Positions 35,103 through 43,944 of a stretch of 64,000 nt of DNA are shown piece after piece. Below the pieces are notes generated by a model. The model was not told the origin of the DNA, ran no database searches, and saw only the letters and a list, made by a program, of their open reading frames with translations. Positions within the stretch are counted from its first letter, which is position 1; the number at the start of each line of letters is the position of its first letter. The stretch spans positions 199,353 to 263,352 of the forward strand of contig NZ_PEBI01000002.1 in assembly GCF_002802875.1 (NCBI RefSeq). Direction: 5' to 3'. The position numbers and the translations under genes are program-made. This DNA comes from Bifidobacterium primatium. GTDB taxonomy: Bacteria > Actinomycetota > Actinomycetes > Actinomycetales > Bifidobacteriaceae.

Positions 35103-35310
35103 GTGTCTGCGCACAACCCGACTCCTGTGCCCCCTAGCGTCGGTTATAACGCATCTCTGCGCACAACCCGACGCCTGCAGCCTCTCAGTGTCGGTTATAA
35201 CGGATGTGTGCGTTATAACCGACACTGAGGAGCTCGTCGAGGCGGGTTTTGCGGACGCGTGCGTTATAACCGACGTTGCCGGGCTCCACGAGGCGGTTAT
35301 AACGCAAATG
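35103..35310. repeat. 51-bp periodic GGTTATAACGCA repeat array, locus 1, two inverted halves
   Basis: Forward cores start at 35141 and 35192 (51 bases apart). Reverse cores (CGTTATAACC) start at 35210 and 35261, again 51 apart. A last forward core lies at 35294. The inner pair forms a perfect stem TCAGTGTCGGTTATAACG / CGTTATAACCGACACTGA with an 8-base loop. Between cores each unit has a TGCGCACAACCCGAC-like part that can pair with the GTCGG before the next core. The array lies between convergent uxuA and the araC-type gene. The same family occurs at 50215-50402. Confidence 0.8.
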
Positions 35311-35328
35311 CCCCAACCTCGACACGTG

Positions 35329-36213
35329 CTACTCCTGCCTCCGCTCCGCCTTCTGCGCGCGGCGGTAGGCGCTGGGCGTCATCCCATAGGCGCGTTCGAA
35401 CGCCGCGCACATGCTGCGCGAGTCCGCGAATCCGCTCGAACGCACCACATCGGCGATCGGCACCGTCGAGCGTGCTATTCTCCGCTCGGCATCCTGCAGG
35501 CGCAGACGGGTGACGAACTGCTTGAACCCCATCCCCGTCGCCTCCTTGAACAGACGGCTGAAATGCTCGCGGCTGTATCCGAACCGCGAGGCCACGTCCT
35601 GCGCCGTCAGCGGTTCGGCATAATGGCTTTCGATGAATCCGACGACCTGTATGAACACATGGCGACCGTTGCGCACGAGCTCCGGCCGTCTCACGCCGAC
35701 GACGAATTTCGAATACACGAGGTACAGGATCTCATAGAGGATCGCGTTCAGCCGCAGCGTCTTCAGCGTTCCTGGCCGCTCGTGCCATTGCGCGGCCTCG
35801 ATGACGAGGTCGGTCAGGCGGCTCCGGTCGTCGTCGGTGGCGGTCGGGCTCATGAAGTCGACGAGGTTGCGGTCGGCGTACGGATACGATTTCTCGACGA
35901 TGTCGTTGTTGAACGTGATGGAGACGCCGCTGTAATAGCCGTCGTTGGTGAGTGTGGCCTCGTGGATGGCATACGGGCTGATCAGCGTGGTATGGCCCGG
36001 GGAGGTCTCGATGATCGACGAGTCGATGGTCCATGTGGCGGTGCCGGCGAAGCAATGGGAGAGCTCCAATCCCCGATGCCAGTGCGGGCGCACCGATTCG
36101 CCCGTGACGTTGTGCAGCAGGATCAGGGCGGGGGAGTCCTCCGGATAGATGTTCTCCTCGAGGTAGTCGTCGGTGATTACCCGGTTGTACGGATAGTCGT
36201 GGTCGTCGGTCAT
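35329..36213 (-). CDS. AraC family transcriptional regulator
   Basis: The 294-residue protein has an N-terminal cupin-like sensing domain (about 20-170, HWHRGLELSHCFAG) and a C-terminal pair of helix-turn-helix motifs (about 195-290: TAQDVASRFGYSREHFSRLF and IADVVRSSGFADSRSMCAAF). The start at 36213 is set by GGGAG eight bases upstream. It is divergent from an MFS sugar transporter and an esterase and probably activates them in response to their substrate. Its 3' end abuts the repeat array. Confidence 0.9.
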   Translation of the reverse strand: MTDDHDYPYNRVITDDYLEENIYPEDSPALILLHNVTGESVRPHWHRGLELSHCFAGTATWTIDSSIIETSPGHTTLISPYAIHEATLTNDGYYSGVSITFNNDIVEKSYPYADRNLVDFMSPTATDDDRSRLTDLVIEAAQWHERPGTLKTLRLNAILYEILYLVYSKFVVGVRRPELVRNGRHVFIQVVGFIESHYAEPLTAQDVASRFGYSREHFSRLFKEATGMGFKQFVTRLRLQDAERRIARSTVPIADVVRSSGFADSRSMCAAFERAYGMTPSAYRRAQKAERRQE

Positions 36214-36321
36214 GGTCGCGCTCCCATCGTCTCGTGTGCCCCGCGTTGTGCATGCCGCCATCCGGTATGCATGCCGCCGTCGGCATGGCATCTGCGATTC
36301 GTGACGTCAAAATAACAAAGT

Positions 36322-36380
36322 GTGATTCCACCTTCGTATTTCCGTAATAATACATCACAAAATAATATTTCCTGAATCAC
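36322..36380. promoter_or_regulatory. Divergent promoter region with inverted GTGATTC arms
   Basis: GTGATTC (36322-36328) and GAATCAC (36374-36380) face each other across a very AT-rich 45-base stretch with several TAATA-type boxes. Half-sites about four helical turns apart suit looping or activation by the adjacent AraC protein. Confidence 0.4.
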
Positions 36381-36493
36381 ATAATGCTTAACAATGAGGA
36401 TATTGCGGCTCTACGATGATGAACATCACATGGCTGCGAAGGGTCGCGGCCATGGAGGAAATGACAAGGTGGTCATCAACGAAGGAGAGGGCA

Positions 36494-37939
36494 ATGACGT
36501 CACAGACCAGTTCCCGGCATGACGATCTCGAGGAGATCGTCGATCCGGTCATCAAGCGCAGGATTATCATCGTATGTGCGGCCGCGGCCATCGGCGGCGT
36601 GCTGTTCGGCTTCGACACCGCCGTGATCAACGGCGCCGTGGACTCGATCGCCGGCACCGCGACCGGCTTCGGTCTCAACAGCTTCATGAGCGGCATCTCC
36701 GTCTCATGCGCACTGCTCGGCTGCGTGCTCGGCGCCTGGTTCGCCGGCAGGCTGGCCGACAAGCACGGCCGCATCCACTCCATGCTGTTCGCCTCCATCC
36801 TGTTCATCGCCAGCTCCCTGGGCTCCGCGCTCGCGCCCGAGATCTGGTCGTTCATCGTGTTCCGTTTCATCGGCGGACTCGGCGTCGGCCTCGCCTCCGT
36901 GCTCGGCCCCGCCTACATCGCCGAGGTCTCTCCGACCAAGATGCGTGGCTTCCTCACCAGCTTCCAGCAGTTCGGCGTCGGCATCGGCATGCTGGCCTTC
37001 ACCATCACGAACAGCATGTTCGCCAAGGGTTCCGGCGGCGCCGACTCGCCGTTCTGGTTCGGCCTCGCCACCTGGCGCTGGATGCTGCTCATCATGATCG
37101 TGCCGTCGGTCGTCATGTTCGCCGTGTCGCTGCTGCTGCCCGAATCGCCGCGATACCTCGTCATGAAGGGCCGCGACGAGGAGGCCGCCGCCACGCTCAA
37201 GCGCATCAACGGCGTGGTGAACCCCGAAGCCAAGATCGCCCAGATCCGCGCCACCGTCGGCAGCGAGAGCGGTGCGAAGCTGCGCGACCTGCGCGGCGGA
37301 TTCCTCGGCCTGAAGAAGGTCGTGTGGATCGGCATCCTCGTGGCACTGTTCCAGCAGTTCTGCGGCATCAACATCATCCTCTACTACGATTCGAGCATCT
37401 GGCGTTCCATGGGCTTCTCCGAGCAGGTCGCGCTTGACATCTCGCTGTACCGCACGCTCGCCGCATGGATTCCGATGATCGCGTCCATGATCCTGCTCGA
37501 CCGCATCGGCCGCAAGAAGCTGCTCGCCGCCGGCTCCATCGCCATGACCGTGTTCCTGCTCATCGCCACCGTCGGCTTCTACCACGCCTCCATGCAGGAC
37601 GGCAACTTCGTGCTCCCCGGCATCTGGGCGCCGATCGCCATCTTCGGCATGTACGCGTTCTTCCTGTCGTTCAATTTCAGTTGGGGCGCCGGCATGTGGG
37701 TTGTCATCGGCGAGATCTTCCCGAACAACATCCGCGCCATCGGCGTGGCCGTGGCCACCGCGTTCAACTGGATCGGCAACTTCGTGGTCTCCACCACGTT
37801 CCCGCCGCTGCGCGACACCATCGGCGTCGGCAACGTGTACCTCGCCTACACCGTGTTCGCGCTGCTGAGCTACCTGTTCGTCAAGAAGGTGCTGCCCGAG
37901 ACCAACGGCGTGGCCCTCGAGGACATGAAGGCCGAGTGA
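36494..37939 (+). CDS. MFS sugar:H+ symporter (sugar porter family)
   Basis: The 481-residue, 12-helix transporter carries sugar-porter signatures: GGVLFGFDTAVINGA in helix 1, GRLADKHGR after helix 2, the helix-6 end motif PESPRYLVMKGR, a long cytosolic loop, and QQFCGINIILYYDSSIW in helix 7. It ends with the PETNGVALED motif. Such proteins import monosaccharides such as xylose, galactose or arabinose, or inositol, with protons. The start at 36494 follows AAGGAGAGG. It is followed by an esterase gene, which suggests uptake of a sugar or small acylated glycoside under AraC control. Confidence 0.9.
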   Translation: MTSQTSSRHDDLEEIVDPVIKRRIIIVCAAAAIGGVLFGFDTAVINGAVDSIAGTATGFGLNSFMSGISVSCALLGCVLGAWFAGRLADKHGRIHSMLFASILFIASSLGSALAPEIWSFIVFRFIGGLGVGLASVLGPAYIAEVSPTKMRGFLTSFQQFGVGIGMLAFTITNSMFAKGSGGADSPFWFGLATWRWMLLIMIVPSVVMFAVSLLLPESPRYLVMKGRDEEAAATLKRINGVVNPEAKIAQIRATVGSESGAKLRDLRGGFLGLKKVVWIGILVALFQQFCGINIILYYDSSIWRSMGFSEQVALDISLYRTLAAWIPMIASMILLDRIGRKKLLAAGSIAMTVFLLIATVGFYHASMQDGNFVLPGIWAPIAIFGMYAFFLSFNFSWGAGMWVVIGEIFPNNIRAIGVAVATAFNWIGNFVVSTTFPPLRDTIGVGNVYLAYTVFALLSYLFVKKVLPETNGVALEDMKAE

Positions 37940-38066
37940 CCGAATCCATTTCGCCTCTGCGCCGGCCGTGCCGACATCGGCAGGCCGGCGCATTACGTAA
38001 CGCATGAATGATGCATGGGCGCATGACAGCGAGTGCATGCGACGATGCATGAAGATTAAGGAGACC

Positions 38067-39104
38067 ATGATGAGCAACCGATACGCCACCGCCGAAGGCG
38101 TGCCGTACACCGACTGGACCGAGATCGACGGCGACCTCGGCGACTGCCCCGAACCGCTGCGCTCCGCGATTCTCAAGTCCCGTGTGGACTTCGCCGACGG
38201 AGACGCCTCCCGCGTGCCGTTCTGGCACACACCCGACGACGTGGACGTCATCGCCGACCTGCCGTACGCCGACGACGCCGACGAGGTGCGCGGCCACCGG
38301 CTCGACCTCTACCTGCCGCACGAGGCCGTCGTGCGCGGCGGGCAGACGATGCCCGTATACGTCGACATCCACGGCGGTGGATTCGTCTACGGCCACAAGG
38401 AACTCAACCGTAACTTCTGCACGCACCTGGCCTCACGCGGATTCGCCGTATTCTCGGTGAACTACCGTCCCTCGCCGCAGACCGACTTCCTCGGCCAGCT
38501 GCGTGACGTCGCACAGGCGCTCGCCTGGATCCGCGACCATCGCGGCGAATACCCGATCGCGCAGGACGGCGTCTGGCTCACCGGCGACTCCGCCGGCGGA
38601 TGTCTCGCGTTCTTCACCGCCGCCATCGAACGATCGGCCTCGGTCGCCGCGGCCCTGGGCGTCGAGGCCAGCGGCATCGGCGTGAACGGCGCGGCGCTCG
38701 TCTCCGGCCTGTACAACCTGCTGCCGTATGTTCCGTCCGATGGCGATGCCGCCGCCACGGCCGCAGGGGAGGACGACCCCAAGACCATCCTCGACGCCAT
38801 GTCGTCGACGTTCTTCGCGCCGCTGGCCGACGTCGACCATTCGGCCGTCGACGTCGCCGAAATCGTGCGGTCGGTCGACCTGCCGCCGCTGTTCCTCAAC
38901 ACCAGCAGCGACGACTTCATCCAGTCGGAGACCCTGCATCTGGCCGCGCTGCTGGCGGAAGGCAACGCCGACTTCGAACTGCACGACTGGAAGACCGCGC
39001 CCGCCGAAACCCTCGGTCACGTGTTCCCCGTGTGCATGAGCTGGCTCGAGGAAAGCGGAACCGTCCTCGACCTCATCCGCGACTTCACCTATTCCAGGCT
39101 GTAA
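38067..39104 (+). CDS. Alpha/beta hydrolase, hormone-sensitive-lipase (HSL) family esterase
   Basis: The 345-residue cytosolic protein has the HSL oxyanion motif HGGGFVYG (about 112-119) and the nucleophile elbow GDSAGG (about 176-181). Later come TSSDDF, with the likely catalytic Asp, and GHVFPV, with the His. These enzymes hydrolyse short acyl esters, so it may deacetylate an imported sugar or glycoside. Two ATGs lie at 38067/38070 behind TAAGGAG. It is followed by a good terminator and is probably co-transcribed with the sugar porter. Confidence 0.85.
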   Translation: MMSNRYATAEGVPYTDWTEIDGDLGDCPEPLRSAILKSRVDFADGDASRVPFWHTPDDVDVIADLPYADDADEVRGHRLDLYLPHEAVVRGGQTMPVYVDIHGGGFVYGHKELNRNFCTHLASRGFAVFSVNYRPSPQTDFLGQLRDVAQALAWIRDHRGEYPIAQDGVWLTGDSAGGCLAFFTAAIERSASVAAALGVEASGIGVNGAALVSGLYNLLPYVPSDGDAAATAAGEDDPKTILDAMSSTFFAPLADVDHSAVDVAEIVRSVDLPPLFLNTSSDDFIQSETLHLAALLAEGNADFELHDWKTAPAETLGHVFPVCMSWLEESGTVLDLIRDFTYSRL

Positions 39105-39130
39105 CGGCTATAACGATTCGCCGGATGCGA

Positions 39131-39166
39131 AAACCCCGCCTTCCGATATTCCGGAAGGCGGGGTTT
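39131..39166. terminator. Terminator between the esterase and the hxlB-like gene
   Basis: AAACCCCGCCTTCCG and CGGAAGGCGGGGTTT form a perfect 15-bp stem. It sits between convergent genes and can serve both. Confidence 0.85.
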
Positions 39167-39234
39167 CCGCTTTATCACTCCGTTGATTTCCGTCGGGAGC
39201 ACTCCATGTTGTTTTCTACTGGAGTGACCGAGCG

Positions 39235-39786
39235 TCACTCCACGTTGGCGTGGTTGGCGTTGGCCTGGGCGTCGGAGACGTTGTCGCGGCGGGAGAGCAT
39301 GAGGCACAGGGCGTCGAGCGCGATGTGCACGCTCTGGTCGAACAGCGAGCTGAGCAGCTGGATGGAGCCGCCGGCCTCGCCCTTCACGCGGCCCGGCACG
39401 AGAATCACGGCGTCGGCCGCGGCGGCCAGCGGGGACTCCGGCTTCGACGTGACGGCGATCACCTTCACGCCCAGCTTCTTCGCGGCCTCGGCGTCCTCCA
39501 CGGTCTTGCGCGTCTTGCCCGAACCGGAGATGGCCAGCAGCACGTCGCCCTCATGCATCGACGGGCAGATGGTCTCGCCCATCATGTAGCTCGTGTAGCC
39601 GATGTGCATCATGCGCATCGCGAAGCTGCGTGCCTGGAATCCGGAACGGCCCTCGCCCGTGGCGTACACACGGTCCTCGCGGCCGATAAGGTCGCGTGCG
39701 GCCTCGAGGTCGGCCTCGTCCATCTTGGCGATGACGCCGGAGATCTCATCGACGATCTGGTCGAGAATGCGGTTGTCGTTGGTCAT
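39235..39786 (-). CDS. hxlB: 6-phospho-3-hexuloisomerase-like SIS-domain protein
   Basis: The 183-residue protein is a single SIS domain. It follows Bacillus HxlB along its length: TGEGRSGFQARSFAMRMMHIG, GSGKTRKT, SSLFDQSVHIALDALCLML and even the C-terminal HANVE (HANLE in HxlB). HxlB interconverts 3-hexulose 6-phosphate and fructose 6-phosphate in the ribulose monophosphate pathway. It lies 106 bases after the hxlA-like gene, last in a five-gene operon. In a bifidobacterium it would link pentose phosphate and fructose 6-phosphate, but the operon context leaves a different phosphosugar substrate open. Confidence 0.82.
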   Translation of the reverse strand: MTNDNRILDQIVDEISGVIAKMDEADLEAARDLIGREDRVYATGEGRSGFQARSFAMRMMHIGYTSYMMGETICPSMHEGDVLLAISGSGKTRKTVEDAEAAKKLGVKVIAVTSKPESPLAAAADAVILVPGRVKGEAGGSIQLLSSLFDQSVHIALDALCLMLSRRDNVSDAQANANHANVE

Positions 39787-39892
39787 GATATCTGCTCTTT
39801 TCTGATTTGTTCTGCCTTGGATTATTCGGATGGTTAAGAATTCGTGCCCGATGATCGTTGGCTGCTGCGGCGATGTCGCTGGACGAGAACGA

Positions 39893-40525
39893 CTACTCGC
39901 ACAGCGCCTTGCACGCGGCGGCCGCGGCGGCGATGTCGTCGGCCTTGGTGATGGCCGATCCCATGATGGCGATCTCCACGCCCTCGGCGGCAAGGCCGGC
40001 AAGCTGGTCCTTCCTGATGCCGCCGGCGATGGCGATGCGGCCGATCTGCGGGTAGCGTGCCCTGAACGCCCGCACCTGGCCGACCGGATCGGCGGTCGCA
40101 CCCGAATCGACCGACGTGTGCAGGCAGTAGACGGCATCGGGGAAGACCGAGATCTTCTCGATGCAATCGTCGTCGCATTCGAGCAGATCGATCATCATCA
40201 CACCGTCGTGCGCGGCGGCCGACTCGTAGCAGACCTTCAGCGTGCCGAGCGACGACGAGCCCATGACGGTGAGATAGGCGAAGCCGCAGTCGAATCCAAG
40301 ATCGAACTCGTATTTGCCCTCGTCACAGGTCTTGATGTCGCCGAGCACGGCGGCTTCGGAACGGACCTCATGCGCGGCCTCGATAAGCGGGGCAAGCGCA
40401 CGGACTCCGAACTCCTTAGTCAGCGACGTGCCGATTTCGATGACATCGGCCGATGCGGCGACCTGGCGGATGATGGCTTCGGCGCGGGGGATGTCCACAC
40501 GGTCGATGGCTACCTGCAGTTTCAC
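39893..40525 (-). CDS. hxlA: 3-hexulose-6-phosphate synthase / 3-keto-gulonate-6-phosphate decarboxylase family (HUMPS) protein
   Basis: The 210-residue TIM barrel has the orotidine-decarboxylase-suprafamily residues D8, E30 (VIEIGTSLTK), D63, K65 and D68 (LGDIKTCDEG). KYE after the last of these, CLHTSVD and AIAGGI resemble hexulose phosphate synthases (HxlA) more than UlaD-type decarboxylases. HxlA joins formaldehyde to ribulose 5-phosphate or runs in reverse; UlaD decarboxylates 3-keto-L-gulonate 6-phosphate. The GTG start overlaps the stop of the kinase gene (GTGA), so the two are translationally coupled. The hxlB-like partner lies downstream. Which reaction it performs is unresolved. Confidence 0.8.
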   Translation of the reverse strand: MKLQVAIDRVDIPRAEAIIRQVAASADVIEIGTSLTKEFGVRALAPLIEAAHEVRSEAAVLGDIKTCDEGKYEFDLGFDCGFAYLTVMGSSSLGTLKVCYESAAAHDGVMMIDLLECDDDCIEKISVFPDAVYCLHTSVDSGATADPVGQVRAFRARYPQIGRIAIAGGIRKDQLAGLAAEGVEIAIMGSAITKADDIAAAAAACKALCE

Positions 40526-41493
40526 AGCGATACTTCCTTTCGCGGGGTTTCGGCGATGAATCGTTCAAGCTCGGCGCGGGTGGGCAGGCCCTCGGAATCG
40601 GAGACGCTCGTCACCTGGATCGCGCCGACGGCGTTCGCTCGCTCCAGCAGATGCTCGGCGTCAAGGCCTTCGAGCAGGGCCGTGATCGCGCCGGAGGCGA
40701 AGCCGTCGCCGGCGCCGACCGTATCGACCACGTCGACCACGAAACTCGGCACCACCGTCTCCACGCGCTCGCCGGCCTCGTTGCGCTCGAACAGCGCGGA
40801 GCCGGCGTCACCCAGCTTGATGATGACCTTCTTCACGCCCATGTCGAGGTAGAAGTCGGCGATGTCTCGCGGGTCCTGTCGGCCGGAGAACAGCTGGCCC
40901 TCGGAAAGGCCGGGCATGAACACGTCGGACTTGGCGGCGAGCTTGTTCGTGGCGTAGATCATCTCCTCCTCGCTGTGCCACAGCGTCGGACGGGGGTTCG
41001 GGTCGAAGGTCACGAGCGCTCCGTGCGCGCGGGCCTCGTCGATGAGGCGGGATTCGGTCTCGTAGGTGTTCGGGGCGAGCGCGGCGAACACGCCGGTGAC
41101 GTGCAGCACCTTCACGCCGTCGAAGTCCACGTCGTCCACGATGTCGGGCGTGGTCCTGCTGGCGGCGCTTCCGGCACGGAAGTAGATGACCTTCGGGTCG
41201 CCGTCGGGCAGCACCACCTTGAGTTGCGAGCCGGTGGAGGCTTTCGTCGTGCGTCGGATGTTGCCGGTGTCGATGTCGATGGTGTTCATGTAGTCGACGA
41301 TCATGTCGCCCTGCCAGTCCTCGCCCAGCGTGGTGACGTAGCTGACCGAATGGCCTTGGCGGTTCGCGCCGATGGCCACGTTGAACTCGCATCCCGCCAT
41401 CTGCGTCGGCAGGTTGCGGGCCTCCATGTAGGTCTGGTCGGAATCGGCGATGAGGTTCACCATGGGTTCGCCGATGGTCATGACTTCTGCCAT
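40522..41493 (-). CDS. PfkB family sugar kinase
   Basis: The 323-residue ribokinase-fold enzyme has the substrate-side GEPMVNLIADS and GANRQGHSVSYV segments and the C-terminal catalytic VDTVGAGDGFASG with its Asp base. It resembles 2-keto-3-deoxygluconate kinases (DPNPRPTLWHSEEEM) and is a distant paralogue of the kinase at 45696-46679. It sits third in the operon and is translationally coupled to the hxlA-like gene. It should phosphorylate the keto-sugar or keto-acid that the hxlA-like enzyme then uses. Substrate unknown. Confidence 0.85.
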   Translation of the reverse strand: MAEVMTIGEPMVNLIADSDQTYMEARNLPTQMAGCEFNVAIGANRQGHSVSYVTTLGEDWQGDMIVDYMNTIDIDTGNIRRTTKASTGSQLKVVLPDGDPKVIYFRAGSAASRTTPDIVDDVDFDGVKVLHVTGVFAALAPNTYETESRLIDEARAHGALVTFDPNPRPTLWHSEEEMIYATNKLAAKSDVFMPGLSEGQLFSGRQDPRDIADFYLDMGVKKVIIKLGDAGSALFERNEAGERVETVVPSFVVDVVDTVGAGDGFASGAITALLEGLDAEHLLERANAVGAIQVTSVSDSEGLPTRAELERFIAETPRKEVSL

Positions 41494-41562
41494 TGTGGTT
41501 TCCTTACGTTTCTTCGTTCGTTATATGCGATGTCGTGCGATGTCGGTTTGTATGGCCGCCGG

Positions 41563-42324
41563 TCAGGCGAGGGCGGCGCGGACGATGTCGAACTGTTCGG
41601 CGACGCGGTCGGCGGGGATGGGGAACTCGAGGAACACGGGAACGTCGTCGCCCAGCTGTGCGACGAGCTCGCGCCAGTCGATGACGCCGTCGTCGAGCAT
41701 CGTCGTGGCGAGGTCCTCGCGCTTCCTGGCGCCGTTGGCGTTCTTCAGATGGAACACGGTGATGAACCCGTGCAGGGCGGCGAACGCGGCGTCCGGGTCC
41801 TCGTCCCTCCACAGCCAGTTGCCCAGGTCGAAGGTGTAGCCGATGGCGCTGCCGGCGTCCTTGATGTTCTCCAGCGAGGAGGCGGTGCAGACGAACGTGC
41901 CGTTCTCCGGAGTCTGGTCGTTTTCGATGGTCACGCTCACGCCGTATTCGGCGGCGAGTGCGTCGATGCCGTGCAGCACGTCGGCGCTGACGTCCTTCAC
42001 GTCGCCCTGGTTGAGCTTGACGTTCTTCGCGCCCATGCGCTTGGCCTCGGCGAAATAGGTGGCCAGTTCGGGGTTGGCGGCGCCCTCCGTGGTGATGACC
42101 TCGGGCACGGAGTAGAACAGGTCGAGGCCTCCGGCCTTGCGCGCCGCCGCGATGCGGTCGAATTCGACGTCGGCGTCGATGCCGTCTGCGCCGACGATGT
42201 ATTCGCGGCGGACTTCCGCAAGGCCGGCGCCGAGATCGGCGATGCGGGGGAGCAGCGTCGACTGCGGGACGCCGTTCGCGAGGTCGGAGAGGTATACGAG
42301 CGTGTTGATGCCGAGAGCGGTCAT
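41563..42324 (-). CDS. Sugar phosphate isomerase/epimerase (TIM barrel, AP-endonuclease-2 family)
   Basis: The 253-residue protein has the xylose-isomerase-like barrel. Metal ligands are probably the Glu in VTIENDQTPENG, Asp in FDLGNWLWRDEDP, the HLKNANG strand and the terminal PVFLEFP Glu. Relatives include hydroxypyruvate isomerase, UlaE-type L-xylulose-5-phosphate 3-epimerases and tagatose 3-epimerases. The start at 42324 follows CAAGGAAAT and removes a spurious Pro-rich extension. Its place between the permease and kinase genes suggests that it isomerises the imported sugar or sugar acid before phosphorylation. Confidence 0.8.
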   Translation of the reverse strand: MTALGINTLVYLSDLANGVPQSTLLPRIADLGAGLAEVRREYIVGADGIDADVEFDRIAAARKAGGLDLFYSVPEVITTEGAANPELATYFAEAKRMGAKNVKLNQGDVKDVSADVLHGIDALAAEYGVSVTIENDQTPENGTFVCTASSLENIKDAGSAIGYTFDLGNWLWRDEDPDAAFAALHGFITVFHLKNANGARKREDLATTMLDDGVIDWRELVAQLGDDVPVFLEFPIPADRVAEQFDIVRAALA

Positions 42325-42438
42325 GATGGATTTCCTTGGTTTCTTTGGTGTGGGTGTGGAGTCCGGGAAAGAGTCGGGAGAGGGGTGTGGGCGGCAGGGG
42401 AAGGGGGCGGCCGCCCACACGTGTGTCGGAAGGAGAGG

Positions 42439-43764
42439 TCAGAACAGCAGCAGACCGGCGAGGCCCATGATGGGGAAGGTGCAGGCCCAGTAGACGGGAA
42501 CGCCGTTCTTGAGGAAGGTCTTCGGCTCGAGGCCGGTGTAGCCGACCGACCAAGTGTTCCACGACTGGGTGATGCAGGAGGAGATGCAGGTCATCGACGG
42601 GACCACGAGCAGGGCGAAGAGGAACCAGGCGTTGAACATGCCGGTCGCCATGAAGATGCTGATGACGGCCGAGCCGGCGCCGTAGAGTTCCAGCGGGCCT
42701 CGGAACAGGGCCAGCGGGGCGAGGATGCAGAACGCGAGGCCGAGGATGAACGTGCTGTTCGGGATGAGCGGGGTGAGGATCGGGCCGAAGTCCTTCATCA
42801 CGGTGACGGCGATCTCCTGGAAGAAGCGCAGCACGAGCAGCATGATGATGAGCGGGCCGATGTCGCCGATGGCGGTCTTGGCGGTGGAGTTCAGCATGGC
42901 GCCGAATTCCTTGATGGACTTCATGTGGCCGGTGAACGCGAAGGTGAGGATGGTGGCGAGCATGAGCGCGGGCACGGCGTTCCACTGCAGGACGATGCAC
43001 AGGGCCACGGGCACGATCGGCATGATGTAGGTCCATATGGGCACGTCGGGGATGTCCGTCGGCTGCTCGTCGGGGTCGCCGACCTCGTACGGGGTGCCGT
43101 TCTTGATGGCCTTGGAGTTGATGAGGATGAAGATGATGACGCCGAGCATCTGTACGAGCAGGGCGGCGATGCCGAAGCGCAGGTAGTGGGTGCCCCATTC
43201 GACCACGGAGCCGTCGGGGGACTTGTAGTCCTGGTAGAAGGCGGCGAACTGCACGAACAGCACGCTGTTGACCCACATTGCGGCGCCGATCGAGAGGGTG
43301 AACACGGGGACGGCCACGCGCTTGGGGACGCCGAGCCGGCCGAGGATCGGGAAGAGGATGACGCCGATGGCGATGGCGGAGCCGACGCCGTAGGCGCTGG
43401 TGAAGATGAGGCAGGTGACGGCGGCCATGCAGATGGTGGCGAGCACGGGGTTCTTCTCGCCGACCTTGGCGGTGCGGTAGGAGATGGAGGCGGCGATGCC
43501 GGTGTCGACGAGCACGCGGCCGAACCATGCGCCGCAGACGATCTGGATGATCGTGGGGCCGTAGGTCAGCGCCGGCTGGGCGAAGATGTCCTCCACGAAG
43601 TCGAACGGCTTGCCGACGCCGAACGCCACGCCGAGGAAGTAGATGAGCAGCCAGACGATGGTCTGCACGAAGAATCCGATGGTGAGGTTGCCGCCCTTCA
43701 TCGCGTAGACCGCGAAAATGGCGAAGGAGAGAATGAGCAATGCGCCCATCACCCAGATAATCAT
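42439..43764 (-). CDS. GntP/CitMHS-like organic-acid permease
   Basis: The 441-residue protein has about 11-12 hydrophobic helices and the internal-repeat layout of ion-transporter-superfamily permeases. Recognisable parts are CGAWFGRVLVDTGIAASI, FTSAYGVGSAIAIGVILFP and the re-entrant LEPKTFLKNG region near the C-terminus. GntP relatives import gluconate and other sugar acids with protons. It is the first gene of the five-gene operon, directly behind ACCGGT operators, and so probably brings in the pathway substrate. Confidence 0.78.
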   Translation of the reverse strand: MIIWVMGALLILSFAIFAVYAMKGGNLTIGFFVQTIVWLLIYFLGVAFGVGKPFDFVEDIFAQPALTYGPTIIQIVCGAWFGRVLVDTGIAASISYRTAKVGEKNPVLATICMAAVTCLIFTSAYGVGSAIAIGVILFPILGRLGVPKRVAVPVFTLSIGAAMWVNSVLFVQFAAFYQDYKSPDGSVVEWGTHYLRFGIAALLVQMLGVIIFILINSKAIKNGTPYEVGDPDEQPTDIPDVPIWTYIMPIVPVALCIVLQWNAVPALMLATILTFAFTGHMKSIKEFGAMLNSTAKTAIGDIGPLIIMLLVLRFFQEIAVTVMKDFGPILTPLIPNSTFILGLAFCILAPLALFRGPLELYGAGSAVISIFMATGMFNAWFLFALLVVPSMTCISSCITQSWNTWSVGYTGLEPKTFLKNGVPVYWACTFPIMGLAGLLLF

Positions 43765-43865
43765 GGCGCTCCTCCTTGAGCTGTGTTCTTTCGAACGCCG
43801 GACGATTCGCGAGGGGGAATCGACGTTGTCCGCTGGCAGATACTATACCGAAACGATGTTGTGTG

Positions 43866-43932
43866 TACCGGTTTCGTAAACCGGTTGATAAGTACTATAC
43901 GACGTTATTGTTTACCGGTCAACTAAACCGGT
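43866..43932 (-). promoter_or_regulatory. Four ACCGGT operator half-sites upstream of the permease operon
   Basis: ACCGGTTT-cgt-AAACCGGT (43867-43885) is a perfect 8-bp-arm palindrome. A second pair, ACCGGT at 43914 and 43927, follows 13 bases apart. TATAGT-like -10 boxes on the reverse strand lie among them. The same word occurs once before kdgK at 45628. The LacI regulator encoded at 44366-45460 lies between these sites and is the natural binder. Confidence 0.65.
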
Positions 43933-43944
43933 GTACTTACTGTT

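Noticed and set aside
35103-35310. Invertible promoter (phase-variation) switch
   Set aside because: There is no recombinase gene nearby and the inverted arms enclose only 8 bases, too short for a promoter segment.
40651-43779. 1042-codon forward frame across the hxlAB-type operon
   Set aside because: It is opposite four genes with catalytic motifs; the His/Gly/Asp-rich composition indicates an artefact.
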